Source of the DNA: Pseudonocardia sediminis
GTDB taxonomy: Bacteria > Actinomycetota > Actinomycetes > Mycobacteriales > Pseudonocardiaceae
Assembly (NCBI RefSeq): GCF_004217185.1
Contig: NZ_SHKL01000001.1
Coordinates: forward strand, 3,842,001 to 3,906,000
Direction: 5' to 3'
DNA length: 64,000 nt
Both the position numbers and the translations under genes were made by a program. Each line of letters begins with the position of its first letter. Position 1 is the first letter of the stretch. The notes under the pieces were generated by a model. That model was not told the origin of the DNA. It worked only from the letters and a program-made list of their open reading frames with translations, and did no database searches. Shown piece by piece: positions 42,339 through 50,944 of this stretch.

Positions 42339-43169
42339 TCAGCCGCGACCGGGGGCGGCGCCGGTCGACCGGCAGGCGACGGTGATCGTCGCGACCGGTT
42401 TGCCCGCTTCGTTGCGGGCCGTCACCACGACGACGGCGAGCGAGCGGCCCGCGTGCACGACCTCGGGCTCGAACGTGATCGCACCGGCGGCGGGGCGCAG
42501 GTAGAGGGTGCGCAGCGAGGCCGTTCGCAGCCACGGGGTGCCGAGCGCCCGGCGCGCCACGATCTCCCCGACGCAGGCGACGACGCCCCCGTGGACGACG
42601 CCGTTGACGTTCGCGACGAGCTGCGTCGGCCGCAGCACGACCGGCTCGGGGTCGGCGGGGAGACCCAGCAGCTCGGGCAGGGGCCGGTCGCGGTCGGCGA
42701 TCGGCGGCACCGGTGGCGGGTCGATCGCGTCGTGCGGGACCCCGGGGACGTAGCAGGTACGGGTGGTCGCGACGGCGTAGCGGACGCCGTGCGCGTCGGT
42801 CACGTCGCCGTCGGCCGCCCCACCCGCGTCGTCGCCGAGCAGGTGACGGCCGCGCGCGGTGACCGGCGTGCCGTCGGTCGGCAGCGGCGCCAGGAAGTCG
42901 ATCGAGAGCTCGGTCGTCACCGCCCAGTGGCCGGCCGGGCGGAAGGCGAACGCGGCCTGGCCGACCACGTCGTCGAGCAGCACGGCCAGCGCCCCGGACA
43001 GCGGGTGGCCGTCGTCGCCGCACAGCCAGGACCCGGTCCGCAACGAGCCCGCGGTCAGCCCGTCCTCGACCGGCGCGGTGGAGATCGCGAACAGCTCCTC
43101 CGGGCCGCCGTGCGGGAGGCCGGTCCCTTCGGGGCGCAGTGCGGCGTCGTCGACGAGGCGATCACTCAT
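42339..43169 (-). CDS. Double-hotdog PaaI-type acyl-CoA thioesterase
   Basis: 276 residues with two hotdog folds in tandem: N-half LSGALAVLLDDVVGQAAFAF and TTELSIDFLAPLP, C-half VNGVVHGGVVACVGEIVARRA and TASLRTLYLRPA. The HGG(V) motif of PaaI thioesterases is in the C-half. ATG at 43169 is the family start. Expected to hydrolyse acyl-CoA and release CoA, perhaps relieving accumulation of the intermediates made by the neighbouring ligase. Confidence 0.88.
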   Translation of the reverse strand: MSDRLVDDAALRPEGTGLPHGGPEELFAISTAPVEDGLTAGSLRTGSWLCGDDGHPLSGALAVLLDDVVGQAAFAFRPAGHWAVTTELSIDFLAPLPTDGTPVTARGRHLLGDDAGGAADGDVTDAHGVRYAVATTRTCYVPGVPHDAIDPPPVPPIADRDRPLPELLGLPADPEPVVLRPTQLVANVNGVVHGGVVACVGEIVARRALGTPWLRTASLRTLYLRPAAGAITFEPEVVHAGRSLAVVVVTARNEAGKPVATITVACRSTGAAPGRG

Positions 43170-43207
43170 CCCGGCACCGTATGCCGTCCCCGCCGGGCCC
43201 GCGGGGC

Positions 43208-43505
43208 TCAGGATGCGGTCCACCCGCCGTCGACCATCAGGTTCTCGCCGCTGATGAACCGCGCCTCGTCCGAGGCGAGGAACGCCGGCGGCGTGCGCGA
43301 TGTCGTCCGGGACACCGAGGCGCGGGAACGGGGTCCGACCGCCGGCGTAGGCACTGCGCCGCGGGTCGTCCTCCGGTCCGCGCAGACCGCCACCGCACCC
43401 TCGGCCGCGAACAGCACCGCGATCGCCCGCCCGATCCCCCGACGACGCCCCGGTCACCGGGCAGACGCGACCGTCGAGACGCCCCCGCGGACGATCGGGC
43501 GTCAC
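43208..43505 (-). pseudogene. Wrecked short-chain dehydrogenase/reductase gene
   Basis: Reading leftward, one frame gives GRLDGRVCPVTGASSG, a second gives IGRAIAVLFAAEGAVAVCADRR, then the middle of the protein (about 140-150 codons including the YxxxK active site) is missing, the first frame gives SAYAGGRTPFPRLGVPDDIAHA and the second frame ends AFLASDEARFISGENLMVDGG. So there is one large deletion plus at least three frame changes, one of them in a run of five G at about 43436-43440. Clearly a remnant of a classical NAD(P)-dependent SDR. Confidence 0.88.
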
Positions 43506-43518
43506 GTTCCGACCGACC

Positions 43519-43580
43519 GGAACGCCACATCGTGACGCTCGCTCGGCCACGCCGGATCGGAAGTCACGATGTGGCGGTCC
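43519..43580. terminator. Long hairpin downstream of acyl-CoA dehydrogenase
   Basis: ggaacgccacatcgtgac (43519-43536) pairs with gtcacgatgtggcggtcc (43563-43580) at 17 of 18 positions across a 26-nt loop. It is about 80 bp beyond the stop of the leftward acyl-CoA dehydrogenase gene and may be its terminator. No U-tract. Confidence 0.55.
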
Positions 43581-43661
43581 GCTCCGCTGTTTCGTGACGC
43601 TCGACCTCGTGGTCCGCCGTGTCCACGGCCGACGGAATCACCGAGGCGCCCGCGCGCCTCA

Positions 43662-44828
43662 TCAGAAGGAGCGCGGCATCTTCAGGACGTGCTGGCCGAC
43701 GTAGGACAGGATGAGGTTCGTCGAGATCGGGGCGATCTGATAGAGCCGGGTCTCGCGGAACTTGCGCTCGATGTCGTACTCCTCGGCCATGCCGTAGCCG
43801 CCGTGGAACTGGATGGCCGCGTTCGCCGCCTCCCAGGACGCCTCGGACGCCAGCAGTTTCGCCATGTTCGCCTCGGCGCCGCAGGGCAGGCCGGCGTCGA
43901 ACAGGTCGCAGGCCTTCCACCGCATCAGGTCGGCGGCCTCGATGTTCACGTGCGCGCGGGCGATCGGGAACTGCACGCCCTGGTTGGAGCCGATCGGGCG
44001 GCCGAACACCTCGCGCTCGGTGACGTAGCGCGTCGTCCGGTTCACGAACCACCTCCCGTCGCCGATGCACTCCGCGGCGATCAGGGCCCGCTCGGCGTTC
44101 ATCCCGTCGAGGATGTATTTCAGGCCCTCGCCCTCGGTACCGACGAGCGAGTCGGCGGGGATGCGGACGTCGTCGAAGAAGACCTCGTTCGTCTCGTGGT
44201 TGACCATCGTGCGGATCGGCTTGACCGTGATCCCCTCGAGGCCGCGCAGGTCGATCAGGAACACCGACAGGCCCTGCGAGCGCTTCTCGACCCGATCCTT
44301 CGGCGTGGTGCGGGCCAGGAGCAGCATCAGGTCGGAGTGCTGGACGCGCGAGGTCCAGATCTTCTGCCCGTTGACGACGTAGTCCTCGCCGTCGCGCACG
44401 GCCGTCGTCGACAGGCTGGTGGTGTCGGTCCCGGCTCCCGGCTCGGTCACCGCGAAGGCCTGCAGCCGGACCTCGCCGGAGGCGATGCCGGGCAGCCAGG
44501 TCTGCTTCTGCCTCTCGCTGCCGTGCCGCAGCACCGCGCCCATCGTGTAGAGCTGCGCGTGCACCGGGGCGGCGTTCGCGCCGTTGGCGTGCATCTGCTC
44601 CAGCAGCACCGACGCGTCGCCGAGCCCGAGGCCCAGCCCGCCGTACTCCTCCGGGATCAGCGCGCCGAGGCAACCGGTCGTGGTCAGGGCGGCGACGAAC
44701 TCCTCCGGGTACCGGCGGTCGCGGTCGAGGTCGCGCCAGTACTCGTCCGGGAAGTCCTTGCAGATCCGGTCGACGGTGTCGCGCAGGTCGCGCCGGAGGT
44801 CGGACTCCTGCTGCAGCGGGTGGTTCAT
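43662..44828 (-). CDS. Acyl-CoA dehydrogenase
   Basis: 388-residue flavoprotein that introduces an alpha-beta double bond into acyl-CoA. ATG at 44828 follows GGAGGG and overlaps the Roadblock stop (ATGA). Motifs: LQAFAVTEPGAGTDTTSLST (substrate/FAD loop), WTSRVQHSDL, RYVTEREVFGRPIGSNQGVQF and FHGGYGMAEEYDIERKFRE; the catalytic base region near the C-terminal GYGMAEE is present. Sits beside ligase, isomerase and thioesterase genes. Confidence 0.95.
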   Translation of the reverse strand: MNHPLQQESDLRRDLRDTVDRICKDFPDEYWRDLDRDRRYPEEFVAALTTTGCLGALIPEEYGGLGLGLGDASVLLEQMHANGANAAPVHAQLYTMGAVLRHGSERQKQTWLPGIASGEVRLQAFAVTEPGAGTDTTSLSTTAVRDGEDYVVNGQKIWTSRVQHSDLMLLLARTTPKDRVEKRSQGLSVFLIDLRGLEGITVKPIRTMVNHETNEVFFDDVRIPADSLVGTEGEGLKYILDGMNAERALIAAECIGDGRWFVNRTTRYVTEREVFGRPIGSNQGVQFPIARAHVNIEAADLMRWKACDLFDAGLPCGAEANMAKLLASEASWEAANAAIQFHGGYGMAEEYDIERKFRETRLYQIAPISTNLILSYVGQHVLKMPRSF

Positions 44829-45388
44829 ACGTCGCCCTCCACGGTGTCGGAGTCCCGACCGTAGACGTCCGCACGCCCGGGGCGGGCGAACCAGCACCGG
44901 GCCTCGTCCCCGGGCCGGGCCCCCTTCTCGACCTCGGCGGACAGCGCGCGGGCGAGCACGCCGGTCAGGGCGACGCCGGTGCGCCGGGAGCCCGGCCCCG
45001 CCGGTCGCGAGGTCGCCGTGATGCCCCGGCCGACCCGCCCGCCGAGGCGTGCGGACTCCTCACGCACCAGCTCACGGTCGTACTGCGGCGCGGTCAGCAC
45101 GGCCAGCGCCGCGCCGTGGCCGATCGCGGTCACGATGACGGTGCCGTGGTGCATCTCCACCACGGTCCGCCCGACCTGTCCGCCGTGGAACACCCGTGAC
45201 GCACCGGCGGTCAGGGCGCTCAGCCCCGAAGTGATCGCCGCGATCTGTTCCGCCCGTCCGTCCGGCACCTCCGCGGACCGGGCCGCGGGCAGGCCGTCCG
45301 CCGCGACGACGACCGCGTGCGCGACACCCGGCACCCGCTCGACGAAGTCGGTGACCAGCCGGTCGACGTCCTGCTCGGGCGCTGTCAT
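44825..45388 (-). CDS. Roadblock/LC7-domain protein
   Basis: 187 residues. The first about 115 residues match the Roadblock/LC7 (MglB/CvnB-like) fold: DFVERVPGVAHAVVVAADGLPAA, ITSGLSALTAGASRVF, VEMHHGTVIVTAIGHGAALAVL. A 70-residue Arg/Gly-rich C-terminal extension follows. Actinobacterial members normally sit in conservons with a kinase, DUF742 protein and small GTPase, none of which are here. Instead it is translationally coupled to an acyl-CoA dehydrogenase. It may regulate a distant GTPase or have been recruited to a new role. Confidence 0.88.
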   Translation of the reverse strand: MTAPEQDVDRLVTDFVERVPGVAHAVVVAADGLPAARSAEVPDGRAEQIAAITSGLSALTAGASRVFHGGQVGRTVVEMHHGTVIVTAIGHGAALAVLTAPQYDRELVREESARLGGRVGRGITATSRPAGPGSRRTGVALTGVLARALSAEVEKGARPGDEARCWFARPGRADVYGRDSDTVEGDV

Positions 45389-45481
45389 CGCCTGGGGCTC
45401 CGTTCCGTGACGCCGCGTGGTAGTTGACCCCAGCTAACCAGTTGCGACGACGGGGCGCTCGGCAGGATCTCGGCCGACTCG

Positions 45482-47941
45482 TCAGTCGCCTCGCGGGGCG
45501 ACACGGGCGGCGTGTCGGCCGGGCGGCACGGCGGCCCGCTGCGCCGCCGTCCCGTCGGCGAACCACCAGCCGTCGGGTGCCGGTCCCCCGGACGCGGTCA
45601 CCTCGTCGAGCTGCCGTCGCAGGGCACGGGTGAGCGAGGCGACGGCGAACGCCCGCTGCGGGTCCCCGTCCGGGCGCGGCGCACCGGCCGCGACGGCGAG
45701 CGCGGCGGCCACGTCCGGGGTGCGCGGGTCGTCGGGACCCCCCGCCTCGCCCCGTGCCCGTCCGTCGACCTGCGCGAGCTCGGCCAGCAGGTCGTGCAGG
45801 TGGATCAGCGGTGACCGGACCGGGTCGGTGACCCACGTCCCGGGCGGGTCGCCGCGACCGCCGAACAGCGCGACATCGGCTCGCGTCAGCGGCTCGGCGG
45901 CGTCCGGGCGGGCGTAGCCGGGCGTCGTCCCGGCGAGCCGGTCGGACGCGACGGCGAGCGCGCGGCACGCCGTCGCGACGTCGGCGTCGTTCTCCTCACG
46001 GTCGCCCCGCACGCCCACGGTCAGCGCGCGGGCGTGCGTGACGGCGGCGGCGAGGAGCGCGAGCCGGTGCCGGGTCTGCGACGGGCTGTGCCCCCACACC
46101 AGCGGACGCGTCAGCGGGCGGGCGACCAGGGCGAGGCGTCGGAACCGGTCGTCGAGGCCGCGCGCGAGACCGTCGAGGTCCCGCGGAGTGCCGTCCTCGG
46201 CGGGCTCGATCCGCCCCGTCTCCAGCCGCTGCGCGACGGCCACGAGCAGCTCCGACAACGCCGTGAACAGCGCGCCGCGCACGGTCCGGACGGTGTGCCG
46301 GGTCCCCAGCGGGAGCACCAGCACCGCCACCGCGAACCCGATCAGGGCGCCGACCGCGGTCTCCTCCAGGCGCAGCACCAGCAGCGCGTTCGAGAACTCG
46401 TGCAGGGCGCTGTAGAGCTGCCCGACCATGATCGTGATGCAGAAGATCATGAAGCCGTAGGAGATCCGGAACATGTAGAAGCCGACGAACATGCAGGCGA
46501 CGATCGTGACCAGGACCGCCGTCGTGCTGCCCGCGGTCACCCCCGCGAGCCAGATCGAGGCGAAGAGCCCCAGCAACGTCCCGACCAGGCGGTTGACGCC
46601 CTTGAGGAACGTCTCCGACCGGGTCCCGGTGCCGGTGAACATCACGAACACCGCGATCACGGCCCAGTAGTAGCGGGTGTCGGACAGCTCGCGGCCGACG
46701 AGGATCGCCAGCGTGCCGGCGACAGCGACCTGGATCGCCTGCCGGGTCGTCATGTCCAGCTTCGCCAGCGGGTTCCACCAGCGCACGTGGACGGGGACGT
46801 CGAGTGCGACGGCGGGCGAGCCGGGCAGATGGCCCATGGCGAGCCCGACGGCGGGCTCGAAGTCGTCGACCTCCGCGGTCCCGGGCGGCGCCTCGGCGAT
46901 GCGGGCCAGCGCGACGAACTCCGACGCCGCCGCGGCCAGGTGCCGGGCGGCGAGCCGGCCCGGGGGCGGGGTACCGGTGTCGTCGCCGGTCGCGTCCGCC
47001 AGCTCCCGTGCCGCGCGCTCGGCCCCGGCGTCGTCGCGACGGGCCATCCGGTCGAGCAGGACGGCGGCTCGACCGGCGAGCGGCGAACCACCGGCGGCGA
47101 GGCTGTCGGCTCCGGCCACGATCCCGTCGACGGCCTGCTGGGCGTCGATCAGGCGACGGCGCAGGGCCGGTCCCGACCAGCCCTCCGGCAGTGCTCCGCG
47201 CTCGGCGGACCAGGCCTCGACCATCAGCGCGACCTCGGCCAGACGGGTCTGCCGGCGGCCCAGAGCGCGCCGGGCGCGACGGCGGGCCCGCCCGCCGTCG
47301 ACGTCCGGGCGGTCGGCGTGGGTGAGCAGGTCGGACCCTGCGCGGGCGACGGCGCGGGCCCGGGCGTCGAAGGCCCGCACGACCCGGCGCAGTGTCCGTG
47401 GGGCGTGGGTGTTGAGCAGCGTGATCGACAGCAGCAGGACCCACGCCGTCCCGACGACCGTCGCCCCGACGATCATCGGCATCATCGACCAGCTCGGGTG
47501 CAGGAACGAGGCGAAGAAGTAGCCCATCCACGCCATGAACCCGTAGTTGAAGAACGCCGGGCCCCAGCGCCGCACGAACACGGCCAGGAACATCACGACG
47601 ACGAACACCGACAGCATCAGCCCGGTGCTGCCCGCCACCGCGATCCCGGCGACCATTCCGCCGCCGATCGCGACCGGGAACCAGACGGCCGTGCGGACCT
47701 TCTCCCCCACGTCGCTGCCGGTGAGTGCCAGCGAGCCCATCATGGCGACGATCGCGCCGAGCAGCATCGAGATCAGGACACCCTGCGCGTCCGCCCCGAG
47801 CAGGGTCGCGAACCCGTACTCGACGCCGAGCGCGGTGGCCATCGCCACCGCCCCGGAAACCGCCATCCGCAGCCGTCCGAGGCCGGGGTCGGAGGCGACC
47901 AACCGATCCCAGAGTTCACGCCATCGACCTGGCACCGCCAC
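45482..47941 (-). CDS. FUSC-family (aromatic acid exporter-like) membrane protein
   Basis: 819 residues with two blocks of about six helices each: N-terminal block about 30-180 (MAVSGAVAMATALGVEYGFA, GVLISMLLGAIVAMMGSLAL in separate helices) and second block about 395-560 (TRQAIQVAVAGTLAILVG, WAVIAVFVMFTGTG), each followed by a long cytosolic helical domain. FUSC proteins (AaeB/YccS-like) export aromatic or other organic acids. GTG 47941 is used; another GTG lies two codons on. Divergent from a MarR gene with two operators between, so export is probably induced by a phenolic or acidic ligand. Confidence 0.92.
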   Translation of the reverse strand: MAVPGRWRELWDRLVASDPGLGRLRMAVSGAVAMATALGVEYGFATLLGADAQGVLISMLLGAIVAMMGSLALTGSDVGEKVRTAVWFPVAIGGGMVAGIAVAGSTGLMLSVFVVVMFLAVFVRRWGPAFFNYGFMAWMGYFFASFLHPSWSMMPMIVGATVVGTAWVLLLSITLLNTHAPRTLRRVVRAFDARARAVARAGSDLLTHADRPDVDGGRARRRARRALGRRQTRLAEVALMVEAWSAERGALPEGWSGPALRRRLIDAQQAVDGIVAGADSLAAGGSPLAGRAAVLLDRMARRDDAGAERAARELADATGDDTGTPPPGRLAARHLAAAASEFVALARIAEAPPGTAEVDDFEPAVGLAMGHLPGSPAVALDVPVHVRWWNPLAKLDMTTRQAIQVAVAGTLAILVGRELSDTRYYWAVIAVFVMFTGTGTRSETFLKGVNRLVGTLLGLFASIWLAGVTAGSTTAVLVTIVACMFVGFYMFRISYGFMIFCITIMVGQLYSALHEFSNALLVLRLEETAVGALIGFAVAVLVLPLGTRHTVRTVRGALFTALSELLVAVAQRLETGRIEPAEDGTPRDLDGLARGLDDRFRRLALVARPLTRPLVWGHSPSQTRHRLALLAAAVTHARALTVGVRGDREENDADVATACRALAVASDRLAGTTPGYARPDAAEPLTRADVALFGGRGDPPGTWVTDPVRSPLIHLHDLLAELAQVDGRARGEAGGPDDPRTPDVAAALAVAAGAPRPDGDPQRAFAVASLTRALRRQLDEVTASGGPAPDGWWFADGTAAQRAAVPPGRHAARVAPRGD

Positions 47942-47968
47942 CGCTCCGAGCTGTCGTGTCCGATTATC

Positions 47969-48000
47969 GGTATGATACCGACGATAACAGGTATCGTACC
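47969..48000. promoter_or_regulatory. Tandem MarR operators in divergent promoter
   Basis: cggtatgataccg (47968-47980, perfect palindrome around one base) and ggtatcgtacc (47990-48000) are two versions of GGTAT-N-(A/G)TACC whose centres are 21 bp apart, i.e. two helical turns on the same DNA face. They lie between the FUSC gene and the MarR gene. Confidence 0.75.
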
Positions 48001-48018
48001 GGTGTTCAGGAGGAGCCG

Positions 48019-48534
48019 ATGGGATCACAGGATCGTCCGGTGGACACCGGCGCGACTGCACCCCTCGACGTGATCGAGGTGGCCTCGGCCGTCCTCGTGC
48101 GCAACTTCGAGCTGCTGCGCCGGCGCACCGGCGACCGCGACCTGGACCGCTCGGAGTACCTGCTGCTGCGGACCCTCGACGCCGCGGGCCCGTCGGACAT
48201 CTGCTCACTCGCGGCCGCGCTGGGCCTGGACCCGTCGACGGCGGGGCGCCAGGTGACGGTGCTGGCCGGCAAGGACCTGGTCCGGCGCACCCCGGCGGAG
48301 TCCGACCGGCGGCGCAGCGTGATCTCTCCGACCGAGGAGGGTCTGGAGCGGATGCGGGCCGAGCGCGACCGGCGCCGCCACGACACCGCCGAGCTGCTCG
48401 ACGGCTGGAGCGAGGCCGACCTGCGCACGCTCGGCGAGATGTTCACCCGCTACAACGGCGCCGTGGCGGAGAAGTACCTGACGGCCCCGACGACAGCCAC
48501 TACGTCGGGAGCCCCAGCACCTGCTTCGCGATGA
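48019..48534 (+). CDS. MarR-family transcriptional regulator
   Basis: 171 residues. ATG follows AGGAGGAG. Winged helix: DRSEYLLLRTLDAAGPSDI, SLAAALGLDPSTAGRQVTVLAG, wing RRTPAESDRRRSVISPTEEG. Divergent from the FUSC exporter and flanked by two matching palindromes at 47968-48000; probably represses both genes until an aromatic-type ligand binds. Its 3' end overlaps the stop-proximal 35 bp of the convergent acyl-CoA dehydrogenase gene. Confidence 0.94.
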   Translation: MGSQDRPVDTGATAPLDVIEVASAVLVRNFELLRRRTGDRDLDRSEYLLLRTLDAAGPSDICSLAAALGLDPSTAGRQVTVLAGKDLVRRTPAESDRRRSVISPTEEGLERMRAERDRRRHDTAELLDGWSEADLRTLGEMFTRYNGAVAEKYLTAPTTATTSGAPAPASR

Positions 48535-50944
48535 TCGAGCGCTGGATCTCGTTGCTGCCGCCGTAGATCGTCGACGGCAGGGCCTTGTAGAACACGTCCA
48601 GCACGTCGATGTCGCCGTCACCGTCCTGCCCCGGGCCGACCGGACCGACGACGGCGCCGGCCGGCCCCGCGGTGTCGCGGATCAGCTCCCCGATCCGCTG
48701 GGTGGTCTCCGTCGCCCAGATCTTGAGCAGCGACACGTCGGGGCCGAGCGGCTCCCCACGCACGAACGTCGCGGCGAACCCGGCGTAGGCGTCGGAGAGG
48801 TGGGCGACGTCGAGGGCGAGTGCGGCGACGCGGCTGCGGAACACCGGGTCGTCCTGCACGCCGCGGGCCCGCGCGACGCGGGCGAGCCGGTCGAGCGCGT
48901 AGGCGGGCATCTGCGGGCTGCCGATGTGGATCCGCTCCGCGGAGAGCACGGACTTGCCGACGGTCCAGCCCTGGTTCTCCGGACCGATCCGGTTCCCGGC
49001 CGGGATCCGGACGCCGTCGAAGAACACCTCGCACAGTTCGGAGTGCCCGGCGATGTCGCGGATCGGGCGCACGGTCACGCCCGGGACGTTCAACTCCAGC
49101 AGGAAGAAGCTGATCCCGCGCTGGCGCTGGGCGTCGGGGTCGGTGCGGGCCAGCAGCAGCATGTGCGTGACGTCGTGCGCCATCGTCGTCCAGATCTTGC
49201 TGCCGTCGACGACGTAGTGCCCGCCGGTCTCGTCGAGGCGGGCCCGGGTGCGCAGGCTCGCCAGGTCGGAGCCTGCCCCGGGTTCGGAGTAGCCCTGGCA
49301 GTAGCGGTCGGCGCAGCTCAGGATGCCGGGCAGGAAGCGGGCCAGCTGCTCGGGCGTGCCGTGCTCGAACAGCGCCGGGCCGATCATGCGCACGCCCTGG
49401 TCCTGGAACCGGGCGATCCCCCAGCGCTCCTGCTCCTCTCCGAAGACGAGCAGCTTCGACGGTCCCAGCCCCATCCCGCCGTAGCGAGTGGGCCAGTTCG
49501 GCGCGATCCAGCCCTTGGCCGACATCCGCTCGAACCAGGCCGACTGCTCGGACCAGTACAGCCGTCGTGACGGGTACCGGATCGCGGTCGGGTGGTGGGC
49601 CTCGAACTCGGCGCGGACGATCGCGCGGAACTCCTCGTCGGACAGGGCGTTCCAGTCCTGCTCCTGCGCCACACCGAACTCGGGGGCCACCGACCGTCCG
49701 CGCCGCGGCGCAGCCGTGGGGACCTCGCGTACGGCCGCCGGGTCGGCAGCCGGACGTGCGAGCGGAGCTCCCGCTACGCGGGGCGACAGGGCGTCGTGGC
49801 GACGCCGGTGCGCCTCCGCGCCGCCGAGCGAGCTCGCGAGGACGATCGCGCGGTTGAGGTACAGGCCCAGGTCGTGCTCGTCGGAGAAGCCGAGCGCACC
49901 GTGCAGCTGCACCGCCTGCCGGCACACCCAGGTCGCCGCCTCGCAGGCGCGGGCGTGGGTGCCGCTCGCGGCGGCCGAGCGCTCGTCGGCGGTCGCGCCG
50001 GGGAATTCGCGCCGGTCGAGGGCACCGTCGAGGGCGGCGCGGGCCAGCCGGACCTGGACCCACATGTCGACGGCGCGGTGCGCGAGGGTCTGGAACGCCC
50101 CGATCGGGCGGCCGAACTGCTCGCGGGTGCGCAGGTGGTCGCACGTCATGCCGAGGACGTGACCGGCGATGCCGGTGAGCTCCGCCGCCACCGCGACGAG
50201 TGCGGCGTCGGTCGCCTCGCCGAGTGACCGGGCCACCGCCGGGCCGCGCCCGAGCACGGCCCCGGCCGGGACGGCGACGCCGTCGAGGTGCAGGTCGGCC
50301 AGGTGCCCGCCGTCGGCCAGCGGGATGGTGGTGACGGTCAGTCCGGGGACGTCCCGCGGCAGGGCGACGAGCACGTCCGGGCCGGCCACGTCCGTCCCGT
50401 CCACCACGGCCGCGACCAGGACGGTGTCGGCAGCGGGTACCGGGACCCAGCGCACCCTGCCGCTCAGGACGTACCCGTCGCCGTCATCGGTCAGCGTGGG
50501 TGGGGCGGCGCCGGGGTCGTGGGCGAGCGTGACGACCCGCGTGCCGGCGACGACGTCGTCGAGCAGCGCGGGTGCCCCGGACCCCGGCTCAACCGCCGGA
50601 CCGGCCAGTAGCGTCGCGACCCGGACCCCGCAGGCCGCGTAGGGCTCCGGGAACGCACCCGCGCCCAGACGCTCCGCGACCGCGGCCACGGCCCGCTCCC
50701 CCGCGCCGGCCCCGCCGAGCTCCTCGGGCACTCCGAGCCCGAGCCACCCCAGATCACCGAAGCGCCGCCACATCGCGCGGTCCACCCGGCCACCGGCCTC
50801 GCGCACGGCACGGGTGCGGGCGGTCCCCTCGGCGCCGACCCGGTCCACGACCGCCGCGAGATCGGTCAGCGCCGCGTCGACCGGCGCGGTATCGCCGCGC
50901 GGCTCCGCCGCGGTATCGCCGCGCGGCCCCGCCGCGGTGCTCAC
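48500..50944 (-). CDS. Fused two-domain acyl-CoA dehydrogenase
   Basis: 814 residues made of two acyl-CoA dehydrogenase units. N-half (about 20-390): RFGDLGWLGLGVPEELGGAG, HLRTREQFGRPIGAFQTLAH, QLHGALGFSDEHDLGLYLNR. C-half (about 420-814): PTRYGGMGLGPSKLLVFGEE, YSEPGAGSDLASLRTRA, FRPEF-free FAD region, STIYGGSNEIQRSIIAKQ. Mycobacterial steroid catabolism uses paired dehydrogenases (ChsE-type) and natural fusions such as FadE34; this looks like that class. GTG overlaps the SDR stop (GTGA). The N-terminus carries a 24-bp tandem repeat encoding RGDTAAEP/RGDTAPVD. Confidence 0.9.
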   Translation of the reverse strand: MSTAAGPRGDTAAEPRGDTAPVDAALTDLAAVVDRVGAEGTARTRAVREAGGRVDRAMWRRFGDLGWLGLGVPEELGGAGAGERAVAAVAERLGAGAFPEPYAACGVRVATLLAGPAVEPGSGAPALLDDVVAGTRVVTLAHDPGAAPPTLTDDGDGYVLSGRVRWVPVPAADTVLVAAVVDGTDVAGPDVLVALPRDVPGLTVTTIPLADGGHLADLHLDGVAVPAGAVLGRGPAVARSLGEATDAALVAVAAELTGIAGHVLGMTCDHLRTREQFGRPIGAFQTLAHRAVDMWVQVRLARAALDGALDRREFPGATADERSAAASGTHARACEAATWVCRQAVQLHGALGFSDEHDLGLYLNRAIVLASSLGGAEAHRRRHDALSPRVAGAPLARPAADPAAVREVPTAAPRRGRSVAPEFGVAQEQDWNALSDEEFRAIVRAEFEAHHPTAIRYPSRRLYWSEQSAWFERMSAKGWIAPNWPTRYGGMGLGPSKLLVFGEEQERWGIARFQDQGVRMIGPALFEHGTPEQLARFLPGILSCADRYCQGYSEPGAGSDLASLRTRARLDETGGHYVVDGSKIWTTMAHDVTHMLLLARTDPDAQRQRGISFFLLELNVPGVTVRPIRDIAGHSELCEVFFDGVRIPAGNRIGPENQGWTVGKSVLSAERIHIGSPQMPAYALDRLARVARARGVQDDPVFRSRVAALALDVAHLSDAYAGFAATFVRGEPLGPDVSLLKIWATETTQRIGELIRDTAGPAGAVVGPVGPGQDGDGDIDVLDVFYKALPSTIYGGSNEIQRSIIAKQVLGLPT
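50886..50933 (-). repeat. 24-bp tandem repeat at acyl-CoA dehydrogenase N-terminus
   Basis: Two 24-bp units (50886-50909, 50910-50933) starting gcggtatcgccgcgcgg differ at one base. In frame they duplicate an eight-residue Pro/Arg/Gly/Asp segment immediately after the start codon, outside the folded domain. Confidence 0.88.
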
